From the IMG/VR virus record IMGVR_UViG_3300013372_002037, positions 1 through 22,948 of that record: a DNA stretch of 22,948 nt, one strand, 5' to 3'. Shown here piece by piece: positions 15,948 to 22,948 of this stretch. The first letter of the stretch is position 1; every line of letters begins with the position of its first letter. Made by a program: the position numbers and the translations under genes. Origin of the DNA: a virus. The notes below the pieces were generated by a model. The model had not been told where the DNA came from. It saw only the letters and a list, made by a program, of their open reading frames with translations, and made no database searches.

Positions 15948-16647
15948 ATACGTCTCTCGCCGCCCATAGTTTATTGTAGTTATTAACGCCCTTAGCCCCA
16001 ATTCCAGTTAAGTCGCCACCGCCAGAAGGCTTGCTCCATGCCATGATCGTGCCATCAGGAAGAACAAAGGCTCTATTTTTTTGCTCGTGCGTAGGTGTGA
16101 GTTCTAAGTAATCACCATAAACAAAATTAGTTTCGCCACCATTAGCAGCTAAGGCGGCGCCCAGCAACGATGGTCCAGTAGGGCACAATGGCGTGATGCC
16201 ATAATATTTATTTTTGCAATTATTAACAATCATTTCAATGGCAAATTGCAAGGCCGTGTTATCAGGCTTGGAGTAAAGAACAGTAGTAGCACAAGCCCAT
16301 GAAGTAAAGCTAAATCGTTGAATATCTCTAAATGCTAAGAAATCAATGCGTTCACCTACTTCCACTGGATTAACCATTCTTACGCCAATATCTAAGTACC
16401 ACCCTCCAAGTTTATTAAGCAAGCAAAATCTTCCCAAATCCGCTTTATATGAATATGGCTTCAAGCAATCATAAGCTGACACCACGCTTTCTCCATAATT
16501 TTCATTAATAAAATTGCGTAATGTTTCTTTGTTATACAATTGATAATCAGCACCAGGAAATGCACCTTGCACCGTGCCAGTGGCATGTTTCAGGAATGGT
16601 GATAACTCTGCGTCGCTATCGGAAAGAAAGATTTGAGAAACGTTCAT
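15934..16647 (-). CDS. GT32-type glycosyltransferase (sugar-binding DXD region)
   Basis: A 237-residue protein. The key block SYKADLGRFCLLNKLGGWYL, followed by DIGV, is the sugar-nucleotide binding region of the GT32/OCH1-like family. Further along, CPTGPSLLGAAL matches the family's 'TGP' segment. In the usual DXD motif both aspartates hold the metal and nucleotide; here the second is Gly (D-I-G). Close relatives that I recall often have D-I-K-Y at this point, so the change may be a subfamily trait and not inactivation. It lies between the GT4 and the DUF4422 genes, with start and stop joined by ATTAATTAATCATG, the same junction as the next gene pair. Confidence 0.75.
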   Translation of the reverse strand: MNVSQIFLSDSDAELSPFLKHATGTVQGAFPGADYQLYNKETLRNFINENYGESVVSAYDCLKPYSYKADLGRFCLLNKLGGWYLDIGVRMVNPVEVGERIDFLAFRDIQRFSFTSWACATTVLYSKPDNTALQFAIEMIVNNCKNKYYGITPLCPTGPSLLGAALAANGGETNFVYGDYLELTPTHEQKNRAFVLPDGTIMAWSKPSGGGDLTGIGAKGVNNYNKLWAARDVYATV

Positions 16648-16649
16648 GA

Positions 16650-17882
16650 TTAATTAATCCGAGCAGGAGTGCCAAAACCTTTAAAGGTCGATGGTGGTTG
16701 ACTATTCAAGGTGCGGTTCACAATAGAAAGTAATTGCTTCCCAATGTTATCCCATTCAAATGCTGGCTCACAAGCTCGTTCATAACACCAATCAGCATCT
16801 TTTTTTAACGCATCACGATTATCGTAATAATAGGAAAGCAGCTCCGCGCCATGACTTGCTGATGGGATGCCTCTATCTAAACCATAGTGCCTGTCTACTT
16901 CCCAGCTTTCAATATCCATACGTGGCACATTGTAAAAAATCTCTTTCAGGCTTGTATGATCAGGAACCACTTGCGCTTTCCCCGTAGCTGCGTGTTCAAA
17001 GTTCACAAGCCCCCAGCCTTCGCCCATGCAAGTATTAATACCAACATCGCAAGCGTTATATACTTTGTTTAATTTTTCAATGGGAAGGCAATTGTTTGTA
17101 TCGTAACTGGGGCCAACAAGGATAAGCTTTTGCTTAGGATCGTAACCTTCATCGCGAGCTATTCGTTTGAATAATGGTATCAAATCCCAGCCCAAGTCTT
17201 TATTCCCCATATTCAACCACAATCGAGCATCTGGCTTATCTTTAGCAAATTCAATAAAGCTTTTGATTGTAATATCAATACGTTTGCGTGGTTGATTCCT
17301 ATTACCATTGAATACAATAAATATATCTTCTGGCACACCAAGCTCGCGTCTGCATTCATTCTGATCAATGGGGAAAAATAAAGATCTGTCTACGCCATGA
17401 GGGATAATATCTATAGTTGACTCATAACCAGCCTTGCGAACTTCTTCTGCACCAAATTCTGTGTACACACCAAAGCCATCCCAGTCCACAGCCATTTTCA
17501 TGGTTTCAGGGAAAATGCCATAAGAATCAATGGGGCTATACGAATAAAATTTAAAGTCCAAGTTTTCTTTTAATGGTTTCACCGCTTCCCATAAATTTAA
17601 ATTTACCCAAAAATCATTTGTCGCCCAAATTAAATCAGGCTTCACTTGATCAACAATAGAAGCAATACGATGAGCACCGAATGGATCGCTGCCATGGATA
17701 CCAGCAGGATATACTTTGTAATTTCGTGCTTCAGGGGAGTAATCGCCCCAGTAATTAACGGCTAAAACATGCACATCATGCTCTTTTGCTAGTATTGGCA
17801 GTAGATGTGCCGCCACTCGACCGAAACCTGTCTGGACGAAAGCATCGCCACAGTAAAGAATTTTTGCCACAAGAAAAATCAA
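16650..17882 (-). CDS. GT4-family glycosyltransferase
   Basis: A protein of 410 residues from the TTG at 17882, or 406 from the GTG at 17870 (MAKILYCGDAF), which I find slightly more natural. The N-terminal half is a Rossmann-like domain with a Gly-rich acceptor loop (GDAFVQTGFGRVAAHLLP). The C-terminal half has NRNQPRKRIDITIKSFIEFA and TCMGEGWGLVNFEHAATGKA, the E-x7-E motif that binds the sugar nucleotide in GT-B retaining enzymes. It has no membrane segment, so it should act in the cytosol. It is the first gene of the cassette, 24-36 bases after the MuF-like head gene. Donor sugar and acceptor cannot be told. Confidence 0.88.
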   Translation of the reverse strand: MIFLVAKILYCGDAFVQTGFGRVAAHLLPILAKEHDVHVLAVNYWGDYSPEARNYKVYPAGIHGSDPFGAHRIASIVDQVKPDLIWATNDFWVNLNLWEAVKPLKENLDFKFYSYSPIDSYGIFPETMKMAVDWDGFGVYTEFGAEEVRKAGYESTIDIIPHGVDRSLFFPIDQNECRRELGVPEDIFIVFNGNRNQPRKRIDITIKSFIEFAKDKPDARLWLNMGNKDLGWDLIPLFKRIARDEGYDPKQKLILVGPSYDTNNCLPIEKLNKVYNACDVGINTCMGEGWGLVNFEHAATGKAQVVPDHTSLKEIFYNVPRMDIESWEVDRHYGLDRGIPSASHGAELLSYYYDNRDALKKDADWCYERACEPAFEWDNIGKQLLSIVNRTLNSQPPSTFKGFGTPARIN

Positions 17883-17906
17883 TCTTGCCTAATAATAATG
17901 GCGAAA

Positions 17907-18584
17907 TCAAACAGGGACCACTTGCGCTTGGCCGCGATAATAAACAACGCTGCATTTACATCTGGCACCACATTCGCAACGAACACCAGGCATAGGCAAG
18001 CTACCAATAGAAACCATCCCACGAGCTGCATAACCAATGCAATCCCCACAATGCACTGCTTGATCATCTAACACTCGCCGCATCATAGAGAAGCCTCGTT
18101 GCTGCTCCTTCATCTCAGTGCCTTGCCAATACGAACCACGAGCGCTTTGTGCATACAAGCCAATACGTGCCATTGCCATTGGTGCTGAAATGCGACCATC
18201 AATTAAATCACGAGCAAAGCCTTGCAGATAGGTGTATTCAGAACGTAGGCGTTGACCAATACGGCCATATTCACTACGTCCCATTTCAGCTTTACCGCCA
18301 TAGCCGATAGTGGCAACTTGTATATGAGCGATTTTAATTGCTTCACGGACACTGCCTTGCCATTGCTCCAAGGTTATAGAACCATTAACGAGCTTTTCTG
18401 TGAAGCTTTTTAGCTGTTGCTCAAGCTTGCTGATGCGACCATCAACAATAGCACCAACTGCTTTTTTGCTTAAGAATTGCCCCTTTTCGTTTCTGTAACG
18501 TCCAACTTTACGATCATAAGACCACTCAGCGTCCATCCTGGTGGACATTATGGCATTACTGAAAGCAGCTAAATCATTCAACAT
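17907..18584 (-). CDS. MuF-like minor head protein
   Basis: 225 residues from the ATG at 18584, which overlaps the upstream stop by 11 bases; a longer reading to 18686 would overlap by 113 and has a low-complexity basic start. The N-terminal helical part contains GQFLSKKAVGAIVDGRISKLE. The C-terminal part has HCGDCIGYAARG, then SLPMPGVRCECGARCKCSV. The C-x2-C and 'P-x-P-G-x-x-C-x-C-x-x-x-C-x-C' arrangement is typical of the C-terminal region of SPP1 gp7/MuF-like proteins, where Cys ligands may bind a metal. Such proteins sit in the capsid interior with the portal and may enter the cell with DNA. The gene follows the portal region, as expected. Confidence 0.75.
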   Translation of the reverse strand: MLNDLAAFSNAIMSTRMDAEWSYDRKVGRYRNEKGQFLSKKAVGAIVDGRISKLEQQLKSFTEKLVNGSITLEQWQGSVREAIKIAHIQVATIGYGGKAEMGRSEYGRIGQRLRSEYTYLQGFARDLIDGRISAPMAMARIGLYAQSARGSYWQGTEMKEQQRGFSMMRRVLDDQAVHCGDCIGYAARGMVSIGSLPMPGVRCECGARCKCSVVYYRGQAQVVPV

Positions 18585-19227
18585 TATCAGCTTCCAACAA
18601 TTCTTTAAATTTAGCTGGTGCTTCTTCTTTCCATTGTTGCATTGCCTTTTCAATGTCTTCGTCTGAAATGAAAGCCGCTTCGTCAATACCAGCCAACATC
18701 ACCCCTTCAGCTTTTACTGGAGTGATTGCATCTTCTTTAGTTGCTAGAAATTCTTCATGCTTTTCAAGGAATATTGAATGCGTAGAACACGGCATAAATA
18801 TCGGACCATCTTCGCCTTCTTCTTGATGGAAGCCATTACAACCAATTTTCTTTGCTGTTGCTAAAGCTTCTTCCTTAGTGGCATATGAATGTGCGGCTGG
18901 ATCTTTGGCATCCACTTTGCTGCTAACCATTTTTGCCGGTCCTTTGCGATCAGGATCGGGGTCAGCTTTACGCTTACGGGCCACAATTGTTTGACGCTCT
19001 TCCTTTGATAAAGATTGTGCTTTTGCTTTAGGGAGGCATTTGGGCTTGCCTTCCTTTTCTTCGCGTCCACCACATGGTCCCATTATTTCACCATTGGCAC
19101 CAATCCTTACCCATCCTTCTTTAAACCATTGCCCAAGATCATCTTCATTGATTTCACCATCGTCACCTTTAAATGCACCACTAATAGAACCATGCTTCTC
19201 CTTGTACATGCGTTTGTACTGTTGCAC
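18574..19227 (-). CDS. DUF5872-like protein, N-terminus incomplete
   Basis: 217 residues from the GTG at 19227, starting QQYKRMYKEKHGSISGAFKG. It contains WFKEGWVRIGANG, MGPCGGREEKEGKPKC, LPKAKAQSLSKEE and RKRKADPDPDRKGPAK. These are the ordered motifs I know from DUF5872-like proteins of phages and large DNA viruses (W-F-x-E-x-W-V, P-C-G, a cysteine-containing block, K-R-K-x-D-P). The middle (residues about 108-150) looks like a second unit with Cys and His residues (KIGCNGFHQEEGEDG). The family opening, KVWPSAYASGYVVQQYKR, is encoded in frame just upstream, but no ATG, GTG or TTG starts it. The function is unknown; position between portal and MuF-like genes suggests a virion-associated or head-assembly protein. 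Confidence 0.65.
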   Translation of the reverse strand: MQQYKRMYKEKHGSISGAFKGDDGEINEDDLGQWFKEGWVRIGANGEIMGPCGGREEKEGKPKCLPKAKAQSLSKEERQTIVARKRKADPDPDRKGPAKMVSSKVDAKDPAAHSYATKEEALATAKKIGCNGFHQEEGEDGPIFMPCSTHSIFLEKHEEFLATKEDAITPVKAEGVMLAGIDEAAFISDEDIEKAMQQWKEEAPAKFKELLEADNVE

Positions 19228-19283
19228 TACATAACCACTGGCATAAGCTGATGGCCATACTTTAAATTTCGCTTTTGCTGCTG

Positions 19284-20828
19284 CTACGGCACGGCTATAA
19301 GAGCTGCATCAGTAAATTTAACATCACCACGCACTTCTTCTAAATCACCAGGAAGAAATAAGCCAGCAGCATCTTCCACTTCACGACTGCCATCCATCGG
19401 CAAGGTGCCATTCTCTTCATCTAATGGATCACGACCACCAACTGGAACTGCAGGCTTGCCACTTTCCTGCTGACTTGCACCACTTCCCGGCTGGGCCGGA
19501 AGCTCACGAGGAAGCGATGGGTCGAGAGTGAGTTCCATCGACCATTCAGAGCCGCCATAACGAGCATCTGCCACTTCTTTCGGATGAAGCACCCCTAGCT
19601 GTATATAGCGACCATCAACAGCAGCTACACGCGCTCTAACATCAGCTTTTTCGCGTTCATTTAATTCAAATAGATCATTAAATTTAATCCGCCATGATTC
19701 AGGCAATCTGCCATTTGTTGGACCTTCTTTACTCAGCATTAAAATTTTCATTAGATGCTGTAATGATCTCTTGTAATGCGTGGATTGGTAATCACCAAGA
19801 TGTTTTGCAAAGTCACGCTCCTCACTGCGGCCAGTGGAACCAAGACCACCAGGGCTTTCGCCAAATAAAATTGTATGTGGTATTTGTGATGCTCCAATAA
19901 TATCAATGCGAAGCTTTTCTAATATTTCACCAACACCACCAAAATTCCTGCTAATAAATTCAAGTTCTTCTTTTTCTGCATCAATCGCATAACCACGATA
20001 GATGCTTTTGCTCATATCATTTAGCACTAAACGATCTCTTACATCGTTTTCTTTACCAGCAGCCAGCATAGAAGAAAGGCCGCGCAGTTTATGTACAAAA
20101 ATATCAAACTCCGTTAATAATGTTGCCGCTGAGCTAATACCAGTGGAGTAAAACCGAAAGCTATCATATACACTTTGCAGTGTACTCATCCCCCACCCAT
20201 AGTTTCTTTGTCTAATGCGATATGGTAACCATTCACCATCAAAACGTAACACTCTATCTTTATGAATTTTGATTAATTGTGGTTGCCTAATAAGATCACC
20301 AGAAATAATTTGATAATAAGTTGCTTTTGAATAATCATATAGACTATCTTCATTGATTACTGGTGCAATCTGCCAGCGATCTAATACTTCCATGCCTTCT
20401 ACAGCACGAATATTGCGATAATCAACTGGCTGATCCGCTGACCTACCATCGTCGATATAAAGCAAAATCACTGAGCCGCCAAATAACCTTGCATTCTTGG
20501 AGGCCAAGCCCAGATTTTCAAGGATATACAGGTCTTCTATTATTTGTTCGATGCCAGCCACTTCTTTTGCTGCTGCACCTTCACCACCAAACAAAACCTT
20601 GAACCCTTTCCTGGTGGATTGTTCTGCCACAATATCGACGATACGTTTAGGAATCCATTCGCTATAAAGATTCTCTAATTCTTCTTGGGTAAGGAAGACG
20701 ATGGGGGTGGAATTGGTGTACTGGCTTTTATCTCTCCCCGTGCCCATGCCCGTTAAAGCATTCACCAAACCATCAGCCCTAAAGAAATTGTCACCATTGT
20801 GTCCTAAATCAACAGTTTCGTTTGACAT
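19284..20828 (-). CDS. Portal protein, DUF1073 type
   Basis: A 514-residue portal. It has EWIPKRIVDIVAEQSTRKGF near the N-terminus, GGSVILLYIDDGRSADQP, VLRFDGEWLPYRIRQRNYGW and then GASQIPHTILFGESPGGLGS, the typical middle of DUF1073 portals. The C-terminal third is polar and Gly/Pro-rich. It forms the dodecameric ring at the portal vertex that TerL docks to. It lies at the head of the leftward structural operon, divergent from TerL, which is unusual. Automated databases now often call this family anti-CBASS Acb1-like; here the size and the context show a portal. The ATG at 20828 has no clear Shine-Dalgarno sequence. Confidence 0.9.
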   Translation of the reverse strand: MSNETVDLGHNGDNFFRADGLVNALTGMGTGRDKSQYTNSTPIVFLTQEELENLYSEWIPKRIVDIVAEQSTRKGFKVLFGGEGAAAKEVAGIEQIIEDLYILENLGLASKNARLFGGSVILLYIDDGRSADQPVDYRNIRAVEGMEVLDRWQIAPVINEDSLYDYSKATYYQIISGDLIRQPQLIKIHKDRVLRFDGEWLPYRIRQRNYGWGMSTLQSVYDSFRFYSTGISSAATLLTEFDIFVHKLRGLSSMLAAGKENDVRDRLVLNDMSKSIYRGYAIDAEKEELEFISRNFGGVGEILEKLRIDIIGASQIPHTILFGESPGGLGSTGRSEERDFAKHLGDYQSTHYKRSLQHLMKILMLSKEGPTNGRLPESWRIKFNDLFELNEREKADVRARVAAVDGRYIQLGVLHPKEVADARYGGSEWSMELTLDPSLPRELPAQPGSGASQQESGKPAVPVGGRDPLDEENGTLPMDGSREVEDAAGLFLPGDLEEVRGDVKFTDAALIAVP

Positions 20829-20893
20829 TTACGGCTTTAGTATGTTCCCTTTATCTTAACAGTGGCTAAGATAATATTGATTTGTTTTTCTTT
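20829..20893. promoter_or_regulatory. Divergent control region between portal and nuclease-like/TerL genes
   Basis: A 65-base AT-rich gap with the leftward portal gene on one side and the rightward nuclease-like gene on the other. GATAAT (20870-20875) is a -10 candidate for the rightward operon, and CATACT on the minus strand (about 20844-20839) is a weak one for the portal operon. I found no convincing -35 boxes. It contains the inverted repeat listed separately, which overlaps the rightward -10. Confidence 0.5.
20851..20874. repeat. 8+8 bp inverted repeat, likely operator
   Basis: TTATCTTA at 20851-20858 and TAAGATAA at 20867-20874 are perfect reverse complements separated by the 8-base ACAGTGGC. 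The 16-base centre-to-centre distance is compatible with a dimer binding one DNA face. It covers the rightward -10 candidate. A TAAGATA half-site recurs upstream of the HTH regulator gene. Confidence 0.55.
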
Positions 20894-21388
20894 ATGCCCA
20901 CTCCCATTCAGTTTGTATTTTCAGAAGACGAGAAAACACTTGCAATGGCAGAGGGCACAAGGCGACAAGGCACCAATGAAACCCAAGGGCTTCGTGGGCG
21001 TAATGGTGGAGCATGGAAAGGCAGCAAAGCGCTAGACATTCACTTATTAGGTGCTGCAGGTGAAATGGCAGTAGCTTCTCATCTTGGCATTAAGCAGCAT
21101 TTATACAAAGAAACCAAAGCAAAACGTGGCAGCGATGATCTCCCTGGCATCGATGTGAAAACACGTTCTAAACATAAGTATGATTTAATTGTCCAGAAAA
21201 ACGAGGATCCTCGGAAAAAATTTGTTTTAGTCACCATTGAAGATAAAACCACTTTTATTCATGGGTGGTGCTATGGCAAAGACGCAATGAAAGATGAATA
21301 TTGGGCTGATCCTGCTCGCGGTCGTCCTGCTTATTTTGTGCCTAAAGAGCAATTGTCTCCTCTTGATACTCTTACATGGCAAGATTAA
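20894..21388 (+). CDS. PD-(D/E)XK-like nuclease-fold protein
   Basis: 164 residues from the ATG at 20894; a longer version from a TTG at 20882 adds only MFFF. The central part has LGAAGEMAVASHLG (G-x-x-G-E, Glu57), KRGSDDLPGIDVKTRSKHKY (Asp81/82 and Asp87-Val-Lys89) and then KYDLIVQKNED. A helix with Glu, followed by D-x(n)-(D/E)-x-K and an alternating strand, is the layout of PD-(D/E)XK nucleases, with Asp in place of the usual Glu at the second site. The gene overlaps TerL by 13 bases, so it is co-translated. It may be a packaging-related or DNA end-processing nuclease. A non-catalytic relative cannot be ruled out, and I do not recognise a specific family. Confidence 0.55.
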   Translation: MPTPIQFVFSEDEKTLAMAEGTRRQGTNETQGLRGRNGGAWKGSKALDIHLLGAAGEMAVASHLGIKQHLYKETKAKRGSDDLPGIDVKTRSKHKYDLIVQKNEDPRKKFVLVTIEDKTTFIHGWCYGKDAMKDEYWADPARGRPAYFVPKEQLSPLDTLTWQD

Positions 21389-22755
21389 CCTGCGCTGAAT
21401 TTTCTAAGCACGTACTGAAAACAGAGCTGTGGCCAAAACAGCAACAAATATTAAATGAATATTTTGGTGGTGGTAAAACTCATGCAGTATGGGCGCTTGG
21501 CCGAAGAGCAGGAAAAACACTTATGGCTTCTATTGCAGCAGCATATGCTTGCTTTGTATTAGAAAGTTATTACAAAAATAAAGTGCGAAAAAACGAAAAG
21601 TGGTATATTGTTACTATTGCAAACGACCAACAACAATCAAAGATTTCTTTAAATAATATCCGTCAATTAATATTAGATAGCCCTCTTGGTGGTGAAATCA
21701 CTAGGGAAACTGCAACGGAAATTGAAATTAGCAATGGTTGTGTATTCCAAGCAATTCCTGCTTCTGCTCGTGCTTCTCGTGGTAAAGCGGTAGTAATGTG
21801 TATATTTGATGAGCTTGCTTTTCAGCTTGAAGGAGATGCCAATAGAGGCGCAAAAGCTATCTACCAAGCCCTTTCGCCTTCCATTGCTCAATTTGGTAGT
21901 CATGGTCGCATCTTAGAATTATCATCCCCTTGGCTCACTGATGGATTATTTTACGAGCATTTCAAAGAAGCAGAGAGTGGTGATTTTCCATTTATGCAAG
22001 CAAAAAACATTCCAACATGGGAAATAAATCCTAATCTTCCATGGGGGTGTCCTTTCCTTGAAGCAGAACAGAAGCGAGATGAAGATAAGTTCTGGACAGA
22101 ATATGGTGCAAGATTTAGAGGCAATAAGTCTTCACTATTAGCAACTGAAGTTATAGATGCTGCAATTAATAAAGATAGAAATATTTTATTACCATCGAGA
22201 GAATTTATGGGAAAATATGTATTAGCACTTGACCCTGCTCGTGGTGGTGTTGGGCGAGATGAATATATTGCTTGTATTGTACATTTCGATCACGCTACTT
22301 TAATTGTAGATAAATTCCATGCATTTGCTGCGGATTTCGAGATCAATGGTAAAAAAGAAGTTTCTATTCAAGCTGTAGAAGATTGGATACGTGAACACCA
22401 TAAAACTTACCAATTTGATAGTATCGTGCTTGACCAGTTCAATAGTTCAGCTACCATTCAAAGTTTATCTACTGATTTCCCGATTCGAGAACTTACCTGG
22501 TCTGTAAGTACCAAGATGAAAGCTTTCAGTAAGATGAAAGAATTATTCAATGCTGGCCTTGTTGATATATATCCGCACACGCAAGCTATTAGACAACTTA
22601 AAAATTTAAATGTTCTTTATCGGCAAAGTGGTCAATGGTCAGTAACTGGTGGTAAAGAAATTGGTGTGGATGACTATTGCTTTGCTTTAGCTGCTGCAAT
22701 CCTTGAAGCTTCCAAAGATGATGACTTAAATTGGCTGGAAAGTTTAATTCGCTGA
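21376..22755 (+). CDS. terL: Terminase large subunit
   Basis: A 459-residue packaging motor. The ATPase half has Walker A GRRAGKT (42-48), with WPKQQQILNEYF upstream as the adenine region, and Walker B VVMCIFDE (Asp145, Glu146). The nuclease half has the RNase H-like acidic residues Asp286 (VLALDPARGG), Asp353 (IVLDQFNSS) and Asp432-Asp433 (GVDDYCFAL). All motifs are complete. It cleaves concatemeric DNA and drives it into the head through the portal. The start overlaps the nuclease-like gene by 13 bases. The small terminase subunit is not recognisable in this window. Confidence 0.95.
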   Translation: MARLTCAEFSKHVLKTELWPKQQQILNEYFGGGKTHAVWALGRRAGKTLMASIAAAYACFVLESYYKNKVRKNEKWYIVTIANDQQQSKISLNNIRQLILDSPLGGEITRETATEIEISNGCVFQAIPASARASRGKAVVMCIFDELAFQLEGDANRGAKAIYQALSPSIAQFGSHGRILELSSPWLTDGLFYEHFKEAESGDFPFMQAKNIPTWEINPNLPWGCPFLEAEQKRDEDKFWTEYGARFRGNKSSLLATEVIDAAINKDRNILLPSREFMGKYVLALDPARGGVGRDEYIACIVHFDHATLIVDKFHAFAADFEINGKKEVSIQAVEDWIREHHKTYQFDSIVLDQFNSSATIQSLSTDFPIRELTWSVSTKMKAFSKMKELFNAGLVDIYPHTQAIRQLKNLNVLYRQSGQWSVTGGKEIGVDDYCFALAAAILEASKDDDLNWLESLIR

Positions 22756-22803
22756 TTGCCATTAGAATTTTCAAGAATTTACTTTTATCCCATTTCATGA
22801 AAA

Positions 22804-22948
22804 ATGACAAATTTTGAACTTTCCTTTAAAGAAGCATCATATCTGGTTGCAATTCTTGAAGCCAATAGACAAACTGCTCTCCAACTTCTTGCTGCTGATC
22901 ATTTCTATCAGCCTTCTTTATTGCCTCGTCTCAAAAAATTTCAACAAA
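22804..22948 (+). CDS. Unknown protein, N-terminal fragment
   Basis: From the ATG at 22804 the frame stays open to the window edge for 48 residues (starts TNFELSFKEASYLVAILEAN). It looks helical, with Leu and Ala spacing (TALQLLAADHFYQPSLLPRL). It follows TerL by 48 bases on the same strand. I see no motif and no Shine-Dalgarno sequence. The existence of the gene rests on the open frame and composition only. Confidence 0.4.
   Translation, partial: MTNFELSFKEASYLVAILEANRQTALQLLAADHFYQPSLLPRLKKFQQ

Noticed and set aside
19284-20828. Anti-CBASS Acb1 protein
   Set aside because: Databases label the DUF1073 family this way, but the 514-residue length, the portal motifs and the place between TerL and MuF-like genes indicate a portal; I see no paired H-x-T/S phosphodiesterase motifs.
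1-22948. tRNA genes, CRISPR array, insertion sequence or integrase
   Set aside because: I found no cloverleaf, no regularly spaced repeats, no transposase or integrase motifs; nearly all bases are accounted for by phage genes.

Overview
The window is one block of a double-stranded DNA tailed phage or prophage genome. It holds the head, neck, tail-tube, tape-measure and tail-tip genes, plus a divergently transcribed terminase. The long tape measure, a frameshifted tail-assembly chaperone and lambda gpM/L/K-like genes after the tape measure point to a long, flexible (siphovirus-type) tail. The DNA is AT-rich, genes are packed with 1-14 bp overlaps, and good Shine-Dalgarno sequences precede the capsid and decoration genes. 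I see no integrase, tRNA, CRISPR or insertion sequence. The host is not identified. The tape-measure linker and tail, the DUF5872-like protein and the WGGDAGRSWA-type protein remind me of phages of cyanobacteria, but that is an impression and not a result.

Layout. Almost everything reads leftward. From right to left on the minus strand: DUF1073-type portal (20828-19284), a DUF5872-like protein (19227-18574), a MuF-like minor head protein (18584-17907), and a glycan cassette of three unrelated glycosyltransferases and a methyltransferase (17882-14695). Then come two small proteins (14677-13818), a DUF2213 protease/scaffold (13463-12270), a decoration protein (12266-11706) and a DUF2184 major capsid protein (11690-10776). 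Neck and connector proteins (10721-9632), a probable tail tube protein (9591-9013) and tail completion genes (8959-7868) follow. The left part holds the G/GT frameshifted chaperone (7881-6902), the 1960-residue tape measure with an embedded M23 peptidase domain (6869-987), two tail-tip proteins and the start of an NlpC/P60-like peptidase that runs off the left edge. Rightward genes are a Cro/CI-type regulator lying inside the late block (13525-13821), and, at the right end, a PD-(D/E)XK-like protein, the large terminase and a truncated unknown gene.

How it works together. TerL cuts and pumps DNA through the portal into a capsid built from the DUF2184 protein, with the DUF2213 protein as scaffold and maturation protease. 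Connector proteins join a tail whose length is set by the tape measure and whose assembly uses the G/GT pair. Expression appears tuned by RNA structure. A hairpin with a UUCG loop spans the major capsid stop codon. A strong intrinsic terminator follows the tail tube gene, and its 3' arm is also the ribosome binding site of the next gene. Control regions lie at 13464-13524 and 20829-20893, both divergent; the second contains an 8+8 bp inverted repeat.

Least ordinary points: the sugar-transfer cassette wired into the head operon, the terminator that doubles as an RBS lock, a DUF5872-like gene whose conserved N-terminus lies upstream of any usable start codon, the regulator gene nested antisense in the late region, and a nuclease-fold protein paired with a terminase split from its portal.
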